DNA of 64,000 nucleotides from assembly GCF_009905375.1 (NCBI RefSeq), contig NC_133650.1, positions 61,519,628 through 61,583,627 of the forward strand. The letters run 5' to 3'. Position 1 is the first letter of the stretch; the number at the start of each line of letters is the position of its first letter. Positions 11,486-23,953 of this stretch are shown piece after piece. The stretch comes from Apium graveolens (lineage: Eukaryota > Streptophyta > Magnoliopsida > Apiales > Apiaceae). A program made the position numbers and the translations under genes. Below the pieces are notes generated by a model. That model was not told where the DNA came from. It saw only the letters and a program-made list of their open reading frames with translations, and did no database searches.

Positions 11486-13533
11486 ATACTCGGGAACATC
11501 GACTCCCGGTTTTAGAAAATGTTCACCTTTGGGTCCCCTATACTAAGGGTATACGCAACCATTGCTTAGCTCTAGCATAGGTATTATGCAACTATTAAGC
11601 ATTTGAACCAACAAATATATATCAAGATTACGAAATAGACATGCATATATACCATATCACATACTCCAATATATCGCAAGAATTTGCTAATAACAATCAT
11701 GCATCTATCACAAGATAATGCATATACACATATACATCACAACAACAGTATAACGGGTAGAAAACTTGCCTGAGTGCTCCCGGATAGACTTAAGCTTAGA
11801 GTGGGTCCGATAACCTATGAATAACAACATAAGTCGGAATTAAACCCCGGTCGCTTAAGAAACTAGACTTTAACCATTTAGAGTCCTAACGTTTGCTTTC
11901 GCACTTAACGATTAACTTAAGTCGCTCGAGTACCCTCGGCTCCACCATTTTTAATAAATTAACCATTAAGGGTTTTAAGGCGATTCTTTCGTGAGTACCT
12001 TACCAACTGCCTAATCCACTTTACATAATTGTTTCTTACCCCAATTAGTCATTTAAGGTCCTTAACCAAGGTTTCAAAGTAAGGCGAGGGGTAATGGTTC
12101 GGTCGCGAAACGCCGTTACTTAAAACGGTCATTTCTCCTAAACCGTACATCGGAATCAAACGAACTACATATCAAAACGAAGCTCGTAACATGAACTATC
12201 TAATCATGGCAATGGTCAAAACCTAGCAGTGAGTTCAAGGGTCCTAATGTTAAGAACAAAAACAGCCTAAAGTAAATTGGACATTACGACGGCTATGTTT
12301 ACGCGATTACCCAAATTTAAAACACTCCAATTCAACCCACAATCAATCCACAATCACAACCCAATAAAAACTCCATCCATACTACATCATAACAGCCCCA
12401 ACAACGCAACATTAACAATTTATACTTATTCCCCACATGAACTAAAAGCTTTACTTAAGTTCTTTAACTAATTAACAAGATTTACAACTCCAAACACATC
12501 ACAAAACCAACCAATATCTAAATACACAATAACCATGCCTCTCATGAACCATACCAAACATACTAACTCTAATTTATACAAAAGTAGGGCAAGGGTATGA
12601 GATTATACCTTCCTTGGTGAGTAAAAGTACTAGGGAGCTTGGAATCACCCTTGAAAATCCTTACCAAAGCTATATCTAAACAAAAACACAAGATCAAAAT
12701 TTCAAGTTCTTGAAAAACACTATTCACAAAGAACTTTGATGAATTGATTAGCTATGATAATCATGGAATCTTGAGCTTAAACTTATGGCTCATCTAAGTT
12801 ATGAATTATAGGAGCTAAAGAAACAAACCTCTTGAATTATGAAGGTGTGTAGCTTAAGTTTTGAAAAATTTCCCTTGATTTTCCATGAAAAAGCCGAGAG
12901 CTTGATGAAGAAATGGAGTGTTTTGTGTTTTTTTGTGATTTGTTTTGATTTGCCTTGGTTGGTTGACTTTTGTTTTGCTTTAATCATTTTTAACCATGAA
13001 AAAAATTTGTGTGGTTATAAATCAACCACACCTCCTTCCCTTATGGCATGCTTATGTCACCTTTCCTATGTTATCTTGTTGGTTTGATGACATCATCATC
13101 CCTAACCTCCTTGATTAACTCTTAATTGCTTGCCTAATGACCGCTGATCTGTTATACGGTTCGCTTAACTTTCGTTCTCGTTTATCGTTTGAGGGATCAT
13201 ACCCGGGATTTTATTACTTGGGTTCCCTTAACCTTTCTCAATACATTATATTCCTTTTATGATCCTCTCTTATAATCCTTGAATTTTAATCCTTTCAATC
13301 ATGTTACCTTATACTCAATTCTTTCGGTATCTGGTGGATTCTCGGGAAAAATCAAAAGGTTCAAATTTGGATTCTGACGATCTTTACATACACTTATATA
13401 CCACATAGAGTACTAATAATATCCCAGAAGATCAATAAAAGAACGCCTACATAGTGTGGCATGAAAAGTTTTCTTATTCAGCATAACACTATTCATAAGG
13501 GTTTCAAAAATTCCAAAAATTGGGGTTATTACA

Positions 13534-13547
13534 TTCTCCCCTCCTTA
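13534..13547 (-). promoter_or_regulatory. Polypurine tract of element C
   Basis: The minus strand reads AAGGAGGGGAGAA directly before the LTR start TGTAATAACC. This is the expected plus-strand priming site and fixes C's orientation. Confidence 0.9.
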
Positions 13548-14059
13548 AAAGGATTCCGTCCTGGAATCAGATAGAAAATGAATAGGGATACTCTCTTAAC
13601 ATTGCACTTTCTAACTCTCGAGTAAATTTTCCCACATTGTGGTTCTTCCATCAAACTCTGAATAGTTTGATAACCCTTCTCCTAAGCACTTGTTCCTTTT
13701 CACTTTATAATTCTTCCTGGTTGCTCCATATAGGTTACGTCAGGTTGCATGTCTATGCGCTCATATGCCCCTATATTTCTGGCATCCGAATTACACTTCC
13801 TTAAAATTGATACGTGGAACACGTTATGAACTTGCTACATGTTCGGGGGTAGGGCTAGCTCATATGCTATCCTTCCCAATACGTCTTAATATATCCAAGG
13901 GTCCAACAATTCGTGGACTTAAACTTTCCTTTCTTTCCAACCCTCATCAATTCCTTTTTAAGGGAATACTTTTAACAATACAAGGTTCCCTCCTTCATAC
14001 TCTTTGTCCTTTCATTTGTCAAATCAGCATACTTCTTATGTCCATCTTGAGCTACTCCC

Positions 14060-14325
14060 AGCCGTCCTCTGATTAGATCTATTATATCCTTGGTCCTTTG
14101 GACTACTGCGGGTCCGAGCATCTTGCGCTCTATAACTTCATCCTAACATAAGGGAGATCGACATTGTCTTCCCTCAAGGATCTCATAAGGCGACATCTCG
14201 ATAATGACATATGATCTATTGTTGTAAGAAAACTCAATCCGTGTTAAGTGATCATTCCAATTTCTTTCAAGTCTATTGCACAGACTCTCATTATAGCTTT
14301 TAGCATTAGAGCTTTTGCTTCTCAA
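14060..14325 (-). pseudogene. Integrase C-terminal fragment, element C
   Basis: The minus frame 14325-14143 contains HLTRIEFSYNN, MSPYEILEG and RQCRSPLC, the typical end of the Gypsy chromovirus integrase core. It continues with recognisable but shifted residues (KMLGPAVVQRTKDIIDLIRGRL) towards 14050. Both flanks are full of stops. It is a remnant with no coding value. Confidence 0.85.
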
Positions 14326-17300
14326 TACCCATTCTTTTCCAGTTCGTAATCGCTACTACCTTCCGTTCCTAATATTATACTGGTTATACTTTTGCTCATT
14401 AGCGTTCTATAACCTTTTAATAACCACGTCAACCTTAGTATCACGAATGTGTTTCCATTCCGAATACCACCATAACTTTACTACTCCTTTTTCAGCTGTT
14501 TCTATTTCCCAAAGTTTGATCAATCATATAGAAGTAAAGGAATTTGTTGAGAGATCACTATGATCATGAACACTTGTTATATCGCATAGTTAGTAGAGAA
14601 GGTGGCCAGCCTTTAGTACTTGACAAGCAATTAAACAACATGTGGTATCCTACTAGGCTTCTATCACACAGATAGATAGTCATTCGGCAATACCTCCCCT
14701 TTTGGAAGGGTTGTTCTTCTCAGCTTACATGAAATGAAAAGAAGAGAAAAGAACGAACTGAAGAGAATTGTATATTCGTAAAAAAAAAATTTATTGCCAT
14801 AAAATATCTGGCTTGGAATCTACCTCTGAACTATAGAGGTTTGTCATAGGAGAACAAAACATATATGTATTTATATCCACATCAAGTATTATAACATCGT
14901 ATTTCACATGCCTAAATATTTTTGCTATTCCGTCCATCATTCTATGGACCCATGCTCTTCCTCGAGCTTATACACAATCACTTATGAAACTCTCTCGATA
15001 TCGAAAATCGAATCTGGGATCTCATTCTAGACATCATCGTTACTAGAATTCTATGCTTGCACCGCAACCTTCCTCATATAGTAATACGACTCTCTTTTCA
15101 TAAGAGGTAATAAATATTCAATAGGTATATACTCTACTTAATTAGTCTATCAATGATAACTTATACACTACCACGACCCGATTAGTGGTACTCAATCTCA
15201 ACATCCATTCCAATACAACTCTCACGGTTGTAATCAGCTCATTACTCGCAGAATCATTGCTGCATTACTATGGTCCACCACTGACCTACTGTCGTCATTC
15301 ACTTTCCATGAAATCTTAATATCTAACCATACGGAGTCCATACATGTCGTATAGAATACTTCTAAGGAGTTAACATAATCACCAATCATAATTCATGAAG
15401 AACACTCCAAACTCTGACGTACTTTCATGACATGAAGTAGATAGAATTGCAGAAGAGTTTCAGTCAAAGCAACGATAGCAGGTTAATACCATTCTTAATC
15501 GTATGCCTTAAATAGAAGACTTAACTCAAGGGTTCGTCTAGTCCTTTTTGAAACATGGTCCTAGCTTATCTCAAGATAGTATCTTCTGAGATAGATAGCC
15601 CGCTCATGGCGATTATACGAATTAAACCTTTACCAAACTACTATTACAGTTGGGTATTGCATAGTCATCAGAAGGAATGTCAATCTTTCAAATCATAATA
15701 CAATCTTCACGGCTTTAACCATTATCATTGTATTCTTCTGGCACGAGCGCCGATAATTATCCTCTTACCTTTAAAGTGTCGGCCACCTCTTTGGCCTTTC
15801 CTGATAGTAAAATTTCCTTACAGTCAATGTCATTTTAACCACCTCCAAATAAATTTTCTACCTCATTTCAATCACAGCTTATGTGAAGATGTTTTCCTTA
15901 AAATCTGATGAGTAAAAAAAAATATCACCATTTTTCCATAAGTTATTGCCTCAGTTTTTAGAGGTTAATCACTGTCACGACTGACTCTCAATCATACTTA
16001 GAACATCTTTTATCTTAAGTCCTAATTGCCCTAAACAATTTCGACCATTACTGGTTTGATCCATACTTTCTCGTGGTTTAATACGTGCCCCACTTGGAAT
16101 CATTATAATTACGTCATATTTCCTTTATCAACATTTCTATTCTTGAGAATTTTGAATATTACCTTTCTCCTTGTAAAACCTCTAAGGTTATCCTTGAATC
16201 GTTCCTCATGTATTCCCTAGATATAGGGCATATCAAGATACCATTTATTAATACCAGAATCATTGTCTATATACTTCTGAACAAATTTCTCCACTGATTT
16301 TTTAAGGTTGTTATTACCTTAATCCTTTCCAATTCATACTGTCAAAACTCATACTATCCCTATTGAGGGTGAAATGCCAACCTTTATGGATTCCCCTAGG
16401 ATTCATTTTAAGTTACTGATGTTCTATCCTTAATTCCACCTTTAAAAAGGTACATGCATCCTTCCATGGATAATCAAGTCATATATCCCTAATAAGGGTG
16501 TCTTATTCAATCATTCCCACCTCGATAGTATATGCTGAATTTCACAATAACATCTGTATTCAAAATGAGGTCAATCAATATGGCCTCCAAAAGATAACAA
16601 CGGTTATCCGCTTTTATTGCCTAAATTGGGTAACGATAACAAGGATGTTCTGGAAGAGATTGGTCGTGTTCTACGTGAACTTCTTCTTAATAATTCCTTA
16701 TTTACTTTTATTGTTTATCTCAACAGTCATCTCAATGTTGGGATATCTTTCATACCTGGCGCCTCCCTTTTTGGGTATCAAGCCACCGGTCTTACACTTC
16801 ATATTCTTGAAGGTCACTTCCTTCATCCAATTTTCCTAATTTCTTACTTTCTTGACTCCTCAGTCCATCCGTGTTTCCTTATTAATCAATCGATCTATCT
16901 CAAAGTTTCATCGAATACTGTCAACTTCAAGGGAATTAACTATACGTATCGCTTACGCCTTCAAACCTTGAATTTATCTCATGATCAGTCACCATCACAC
17001 TGATGATGACACACTTCTCTATATTTATTGTAAGGGTTTCTTAGGGTTTCCCATACCTAACTCCCTTATCATTCCTCAAACTCTATTGCCTTTATATTCC
17101 TTTCCACTTCAATTCCTTTTTATTTTCCTTTCTCTTATCATTATTTCATGAACCAACACAACATAAGCATTGATTTCAAACATCCCGTCATTCTGGATTC
17201 GTGTCCTCAGAATGAATCTTGACAACTATTACAACTTAGGTTCATAATTCATCATACTCGTCCGCTTTTGTTCTGGCTCTAAAGCTTTTATACTACCTCC

Positions 17301-17430
17301 ATAACCTTGGGAAGTACTTTCCCGAAAACAATTGTCTGAACTTTAATCAATTTATTATGACCTCTGGCTCCGTGCCTTTCTTGGTCTTTCACAGTGGGTG
17401 GTCTCTCTCTTAGGAGGGTAAGTGACAAAA
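14326..17430 (-). other. Decayed interior of element C, no assignable gene
   Basis: About 3.1 kb without an intact frame. It has the base composition of decayed pol, but I could not recognise a specific domain. Plus-strand frames at 16498-17003 show no family motif. Confidence 0.6.
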
Positions 17431-17439
17431 ACAGTCTTT

Positions 17440-17810
17440 TGTGATTCGTCAATCATTTAGAATCTCAAATGATTCCTGTATTTCCTTTAGCCAGGCTCTT
17501 ACCTCGACTGGGTCAACCTGTTCCTTGGAACTCTGAGAGCTTAGCGACTTAAAGGTCATGAAAGAATTTCCTACCGTATTGTTTCCTCAAGGTGGTGGTT
17601 GGGGATAATAGTCTAAGTTCTTTTTAGACAGGTCCATGAATTGTCGTATAGGAGTACCGTCTCGGGTCTCCTTTCCTTACTCGACTTTCTGTTTCCTTAG
17701 TATGAAATGTTTCATCCTTCTCCCATACTTGGGGTTATCTTATACGTTAACATCCTCATTTTCCACTACATTATGTTATGGGTTCCTTCTATCTTGATGG
17801 CGACCTCCCT
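17440..17810 (-). pseudogene. gag fragment, element C
   Basis: The minus strand gives a readable PVEVRAWLKEIQESFEIL, matching PIEARAWLKEIEKSFKIL of A's gag. It is preceded by a stretch like A's gag N-terminus with several stops. It lies downstream, in transcription order, of the RNase H/integrase fragment at 17860-18690. That is the wrong order for a Gypsy element. Confidence 0.75.
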
Positions 17811-17859
17811 GACTATCATGTTCAGGGTTTGCTCTTAATCTTATTTCTCAAACTAGCTT

Positions 17860-18690
17860 TCATCTAAGATTTCATCTTTAAGCTCTTGAACATTTGGAAC
17901 CCAAATTCTGTAGGAATACCTCATTATTCCCTTATCATCTTTCTCGGTATTAATCTTTTATCTAATTGTTGGCTCTCTGCCTTCATTCATCACTTTTTCT
18001 GGCACAATATGTTCTTTTCCAATAATTCGAACTGTATTGCAATCTCAAACATCTTCTCGGTACCGGCTCCGGTTACCTTCACTTCTATTTCCATTTTTTT
18101 AAAATCTCTCATAAACTCTCCCAAAGACATTATCATCTTGAGTTTCTCCTTTTTACTAAGGGCATCAGCCACCACATTGGCTTTCCCCGAATGATAAAGA
18201 ATCTCCCAATCAATATTCTTGATTAGCTCTAACCGCCTCCTCTGGGGTATGTTGAGCTCTTTCTACGTGAAAATGCACTAGAGCACTTATGGCTTGTGTA
18301 AATCTCGCACTTCTCTCCATACAAGTAGTGCCTCAAATATTTAGGGCAAAACTATTGCCACGAGCCCAAGCTCATGGGTGAGGATATCGAATTTATATTC
18401 CCTTAGTTGTCTTGACGCGTACACGATTACCTTGATGTGCTGTATAAGAAGCACCTTAATTCCTTATGTGAAGCGTCACTACAGATCACAAATCTTCTTT
18501 TCCATCCGGCAATGCCATCATAGGGGCCGTCACCAATCTTTGTTTCAGTTCTTGAAAGTTGTTCTCGTATTTCTCTGTCCATTCAAACTTCTCAGTCTTA
18601 CGAGTAAGCCGCGTTAAAGGGGGCTACTATCTTTACAAACTTGAATGAACCTCCGGTAGTGACCGACCAATCCTACCTCTGGTAGTCGAC
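17860..18690 (-). pseudogene. Reverse transcriptase end, RNase H and integrase start fragment, element C
   Basis: In shifting minus frames one reads GLVGHYRRFIQ, TRLTRKTEKFEW, APMMALPDGKEDFVICSDASHKG, YASRQLREYKFDILTHELGL, RHYLYGEKCEIYTSHK and GKANVVADALSKKEKL. The stretch after it resembles the linker to the integrase zinc domain. These are the standard chromovirus motifs in order, broken by frameshifts and stops. It sits directly after the leader, so gag, protease and most of RT are missing from their normal place. Confidence 0.85.
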
Positions 18691-18714
18691 CTAACCATGG
18701 TCATCAATTCATCA

Positions 18715-18970
18715 GTGGTCCTTTATTCATTCTTGACAGGATCCTCCATGGGAACCTCCTCAGCAACTATCCCTTCTAGGACAACATCCTCAACCGCTAC
18801 ATCCTCAATATGAACATCATCCGATCCCGCGTTAGGACGCTCTACCGGATTCATAATCTGATCTCCAATAAGTAATAAAACATCATCGCATTGTTGCTCC
18901 TCAACCTCAGGGTTCGAAGTCCCGCTACCATATACGATAACGAACTACGCTTCTATCACAATATTTATAC
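18715..18970 (-). pseudogene. Remnant of acidic leader ORF, element C
   Basis: A minus frame rich in Glu, Asp and Val (HIEDVAVEDVVLEGIVAEEV) lies between primer site and coding remnants, as the acidic ORF does in element A. An AG that could serve as acceptor lies upstream (GAAGCGTAG|TTC) and would also be phase 0, but the region is decayed. Confidence 0.45.
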
Positions 18971-19099
18971 GGGTTCCCATAAGGGTTTTAACTGTCAGTA
19001 CTACGTTAGGTAGCCCGACTATGAACTTGGAAAGAGTTCTTATTATCTTAGTGAACTTATTATCTTAACGTCACATCATCTCTGAGGTTTATAACGCTT

Positions 19100-19112
19100 G
19101 GCTCTGATACCA
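19100..19112 (-). promoter_or_regulatory. Primer binding site of element C (initiator tRNA-Met)
   Basis: The minus strand reads TGGTATCAGAGCC just after the LTR end GGGGGTGTTACA and the spacer GAAA, the same layout as element A. Confidence 0.95.
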
Positions 19113-19430
19113 TTTCTGTAACACCCCCAAATCCGGGGTCGGGGATCCGGGTTGTCACGAGTTCCATTTCCCTTAATAACACCCAATCTTAATAAACAAT
19201 CAACTACTCTGTACGGTGACCCCACAATAAACACACACACCACAAGTTATAGTCTCAGAGATGAATATCCAAAAAAATAACACGAGTCATTTTATTCCAA
19301 AATTATATGCCATTACACCTTAAAAGGGTTTCTGAATAGATTTACATTTCTTTGCCATTATTACAATTGATAAAGATACATATGTCTGGTACATCAAAAG
19401 TTGAAAGCCTAGCCTATTGGTAGTTCCTAC

Positions 19431-19514
19431 CTCAGCTACAGCGACATCAACGCCTATAGGAAACTGCGGAACGTTTCCTATCCGCTCGCGAATTGGGAGC
19501 TTGGTCCTGTTCAT
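19431..19514 (-). CDS. LTR-encoded first coding exon (putative), element C 5' LTR
   Basis: The same 28-codon frame as 9758-9841 with the same residues and the same GAG|GTAGGA donor. It is the copy that would lie in C's own transcript leader. Confidence 0.5.
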
Positions 19515-20232
19515 CTTTTCTATCTGTTGTTGTATGATGAAAGAAGAAAGCAAGGGTTAGCAACAAGCCCACCAAAATAATATGTATAATGATTAACTAT
19601 ATATGAGCATTCTCATAGTACTAATGAAAGTCTTGGTCAAGAAGAAATGAACCAAGCTGATATCTTAATGCGACCAAGTCGCAAAATATTCAGTATATAT
19701 GTATATATATACTTTTTAAAATCTTGGAAGTCCTCTTCCATGCATAATATACACAGAGTTCCAGTTTATAACTGTAAAACTATCGTTGCAAGGTGATTTC
19801 ATATATCTAACCTTGTCTCAACGTTTTTCAGAAAATCTTTGACATGCACAAGATAATCATTTACTAGATATAAGTTTAAAAGATGAAGTTACAAGATACT
19901 CCAATATACTTATATCTGAATACTACTTGAACTACCACCGTTCAAGTTATAATCAGTTTCAAAAGTTCATCACCCAGATGAGACTACAAGATAAGACTTG
20001 AATAGATTCAATCCTTAAAATATCATTATAAATAATGAAGTTACGAGATACTTCATTAAGTCCCGATATATATATACACCTATATATATATACATTTCAT
20101 ACACTCCTTGAAAACCTCTGTTATGAAAATTATAAACAGAGTTGCAATATCCAATGAATTTTGGAAAGGAGAAAACCTTGGCATAAACCTGATATCTTGC
20201 TGATCAGGCAAAGATACCAATAAGTAACCTTT

Positions 20233-20244
20233 TCTACTAGTAGA
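20233..20244. promoter_or_regulatory. Conserved 12-bp palindrome, LTR C (5' copy)
   Basis: TCTACTAGTAGA, identical to the 3' copy at 10562. Confidence 0.6.
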
Positions 20245-20887
20245 TGGATGAATCCCCCACTGGTCATCACCCTGGCCACATAAGGACCTTGTGTTGGACC
20301 GCCACCCGGCCTCTTACGCGTTGATGGACTGCCACCCAGCCACTTACACTTTGATAGACCGTACCCCGGCCTGTCGCTTATGCCGACTCAATTAGGTGGA
20401 CTTACTTCCCGAACGTTGGGCAAGTAATCAAATTGTTTTCTCAAAACGGCAACCACTTTGCGAATGTAAAATACACCACAGAGCCGGATCCCCCAGGTTT
20501 TGAGCGAGTATTTAAATCCCCTTCGAAAGGAGGATCTTAAATATAAAAGAATGAGTTTTGGGATCCGCCCTAACTTTTAGAAATTATTTTGAAGACTCGA
20601 AAACATTTTTAAGAATGTTTGGAGTACTGCTGATTTACTAAAGTAAATCAGTCCCAATATATTAGAAATATCTGAATATTATTATTCAAATAATATTCTC
20701 ATAAAGATAATCCTTATAAAAATAATCGAATTAGAAGTGTTAAAACTCATACTTGAAATGAATATTAAATAACCAAAGATATACTTATATGAAAGTACTA
20801 TCTTTATTTGAATAATCAAAAGTAAGTTTGATTATCGAAACATTATTCTTTAATAAAATAAAGAATATTATTTAATAAAAATAAGCG

Positions 20888-21050
20888 GAGTCATAAGCCC
20901 TCGAATGAATATTCAAAATAATATTTATTAATAAAATAAAGGGAGTCATAAGCCCTCGAATGAATATTCAAAATAATATTCATTAATAAAATAAACGGAG
21001 TCATAAGCCCTTGAATGAATATTCAAAATAATATTCATTAAATAAATAAA
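20888..21050 (-). repeat. 55-bp tandem repeat in C 5' LTR
   Basis: Three copies begin at 20888, 20943 and 20998, matching the array at 11216-11380. Confidence 0.9.
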
Positions 21051-22578
21051 ATAAGGTTATCGAATAAACCTTATTCGATTAATAGTTTTGAAAACTATAT
21101 CAATATATATACATATATATATATATATATATTATACTCTGGAACATCGACTCCCGGTTTTAGAAAATGTTCACCTTTGGGTCCCCTATACTAAGGGTAT
21201 ACGCAACTACTGCTCAGCTCTAGCATAGGTATTATGCAACTAATAAGCATTTGAACCAACAGATATATATCAAGATTACGAAACAGACATGCATATATAC
21301 CATATCACATGCTCCAATATATCACAAGAATTTGCTAATAACAATCATGCATCTATCACAAGATAATGCATATACAAATATACATCACAACAACAGTATA
21401 ACGGGTAGAAAACTTGCCTGAGTGCTCCCGGATAGACTTAAGCTTAGAGTGGGCCCGATAACCTATGAACAACAACATAAGTCGGAATTAAACCCCGGTC
21501 GCTTAAGAAACTAGACTTTAACCATTTAGAGTCCTAACATTCACTTTCGCGCTTAACGATTTACTTAAGTCGCTCGAGTACCCTCGACTCCACCATTTTT
21601 AATAAATTAACCATTAAGGGTTTTAAGGCGATTCTTTCGCGAGTACCTTACCAACTGCCTAATCCACTTCACATAATTTTTTCTTACCCCAATTAGTCAT
21701 TTAAGGTCCTTAACCAAGGTTTCAAAGTAAGGCGAGGGGTAATGGTTCGGTCGCGAAACGCCGTTACTTAAAACGGTCGTTTCTCCTAAACCGTACATCG
21801 GAATCAAACAAACTACATATCAAAACGAGCTCGTAACATGAACTATCTGATCATGGAAATGGTTAAAACCTAGCAGTGAGTTCACGGGTCCTAATGTTAA
21901 GAACAAAAACAGCCTAAAGTAAATCGGACATTACGACGGCTATGTTTACGCGATTACCCAAATTTAAAATACTCCAATTCAACCCACAATCAATCCACAA
22001 TCACAACCCAATCAAAACTCCATCGATACTACATTATAACAGCCCCAACAACTCAACATTAACAATTTACACTTATTCCCCACATGAACTAAAATCTTTA
22101 CTTAAGTTCTTTAACTAATTAACAAGATTTACAACTCCAAACACATCACAAAACCAACCAATCTCTAAATACACAATAACCATGCCTCTCATGAACCATA
22201 CCAAACATACTAACTCTATCTTATACAAAAGTAGGGCTAGGGTATGAGATTATATCTTCCTTGGTGAGTAAAAGTACTAGGGAGCTTGGAATGACCCTTG
22301 AAAATCCTTACCAAAGCTATATCTAAACAAAAACATAAGATCAAAATTTCAAGTTCTTGAAAAACACTATTCACCAAGAACTTTGATGAATTGATTAGCT
22401 ATGATAATCATGGAATCTTGAGCTTAAACTTTTGGCTCATCTAAGTTATGAATTATAGGAGCTAAAGAAACAAACCTCTTGAATTATGAAGGTGTGTAGC
22501 TTAAGTTTTGAAAAATTTCCCTTGCTTTTCCATGGAAAAGCCGAGAGCTTGATAAAGAAATGGAGTGTTTTGTGTTTT

Positions 22579-23939
22579 TGTTGGGTCCCAATGAGTTTGT
22601 AGAAGGGGGGGTTGAATACAAACAGTACCGAATAATCGAATTAAATGCGGAATAAAAAATGTGAAACAAAATTCAAGTTAAATAAAAATATTATTAAACT
22701 TGAAAGGTGTTACAACAACTGTATCGATTACAAGGAATTAATCTCAAATTAATTATCACAAATCTAGAATAAATTCGACATGAACTTTTTCTATTTTTGT
22801 AATAAAAAGATTCAAATGCTCAACGCAATTTGAGATTAAGTTCTAGGGATTTTGATCCGCTAGATTGTTACACAAGAACAAGATAAATAATTCTAGTGGT
22901 TTGGATTTAACATTAACAAACTAGAAATTGATCTTGAATTTGTGCAGATGAAGAATGTTATATTTCAAGGCGGCTGCTCTGTTCTTGACTTGTGTGTATG
23001 AATAAAATGATATGCTGCTTCTCTGCTTCTATTTAAATCAACAAACGAATAGAATTGACTTGGCATGACAATTCTATAGCTGGCAAGACTTTCGGTGAGA
23101 CAATTGAATGAACTAGCAAGACAATCTGAATGAACTAGCATGACAATCAGAATGAACTAGCAAGACAATCTGAATGAACTAGCATGACAATCAGAATGAA
23201 CTAGCAAGACAATCATCCTCCTAGAGTAACTTTTGGTGTGACAATTGAATATGGCCTAGCATGACAATCGGTATGACAATCCTGATTGTCATGCTAGTTC
23301 ATTTTCAAATTGTCTTGCTGATTTAATGCTTGAATTTAATCCAATTAAGCTTCTGAAAATTCCTAAAATTCCTAGAATTAATTCAGAATTAATTAATCAA
23401 TTAATTCAATTAATAAATAAATTATTCTTCGCAGATATAATTTATTTTCTTAATTAAATTAGATGACTTAATTAATTAATAGAGAATTAATTCTAGTCTT
23501 GAGCAGCAACCATTCTTCTGCAAATCTTCTGAAAATCACTGAAAATTATGAATCAATTCCACCACTTCAACGTTGACACTCGATGTACTGTCTGGTTCAT
23601 GAGTGACTAACTTCCGTGACGTTTCTTCATGTCTTGACTCTGACACTTTGATTTTCTTCAGATTAAATCCTTGTAATTAATTGATACTCTGACGAGATCT
23701 CTGTCACTTGATTAAATCCACGATCTTGACTTATATCACTGAGGCATGATCAATTTCTTGAACTTCTTCCAGTGAATTAATTCCTCAAGTCTGTAGATGA
23801 ACCTTGTCTCTGAATCCTTTGACAGATATTACTTTGCGAGATCTCTCTGATGGTAGTTCCACTATTTACTTATTACATTCTTATTTGAGTTGAGTTGAAT
23901 CCTCGAATATACAAATAGGTCTATGACATATGACTTACA
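22579..23939 (-). mobile_element. 3' LTR of element E
   Basis: 1361 bp, plus-strand ends TGTTGGGTCCC and GACTTACA. It contains five tandem ~22-bp units (23106-23214) and inverted copies of them (23281-23325). Confidence 0.95.
23106..23325. repeat. Tandem and inverted 22-bp repeats in E 3' LTR
   Basis: Five units of the type GAATGAACTAGCAAGACAATC lie head to tail. About 70 bp later the reverse complement follows (GATTGTCATGCTAGTTCATT and a weaker second copy). The transcript could form a long hairpin. The same block is at 29250-29470 in the other LTR. Confidence 0.85.
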
Positions 23940-23953
23940 ATCTCCCCCTATTT
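23940..23953 (-). promoter_or_regulatory. Polypurine tract of element E
   Basis: The minus strand reads AAATAGGGGGAGAT immediately before the LTR start TGTAAGTC. Further similar tracts lie upstream near 24174-24184, 24408-24418 and 24448-24458. Confidence 0.9.

Larger units (their letters stand above)
9444..13533 (-). mobile_element. 3' LTR of element C
   Basis: 4090 bp with terminal TGTAA...TTACA. It closely matches the 5' LTR copy at 19117-30690, with many scattered differences, so C is clearly older than E. It contains the leader exon, the palindrome, the 55-bp tandem array and a TATA-like motif near 13014-13024 (minus strand GATTTATAACC). Confidence 0.92.

Noticed and set aside
16498..17003. 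Two plus-strand frames of 113 and 128 codons in element C
   Set aside because: Hydrophobic-looking chance frames within a decayed minus-strand interior; no family motif.
23106..23214. Regular short repeats suggesting a CRISPR array
   Set aside because: Units are contiguous without unique spacers, lie in an LTR and are duplicated in the other LTR; the genome is plant.
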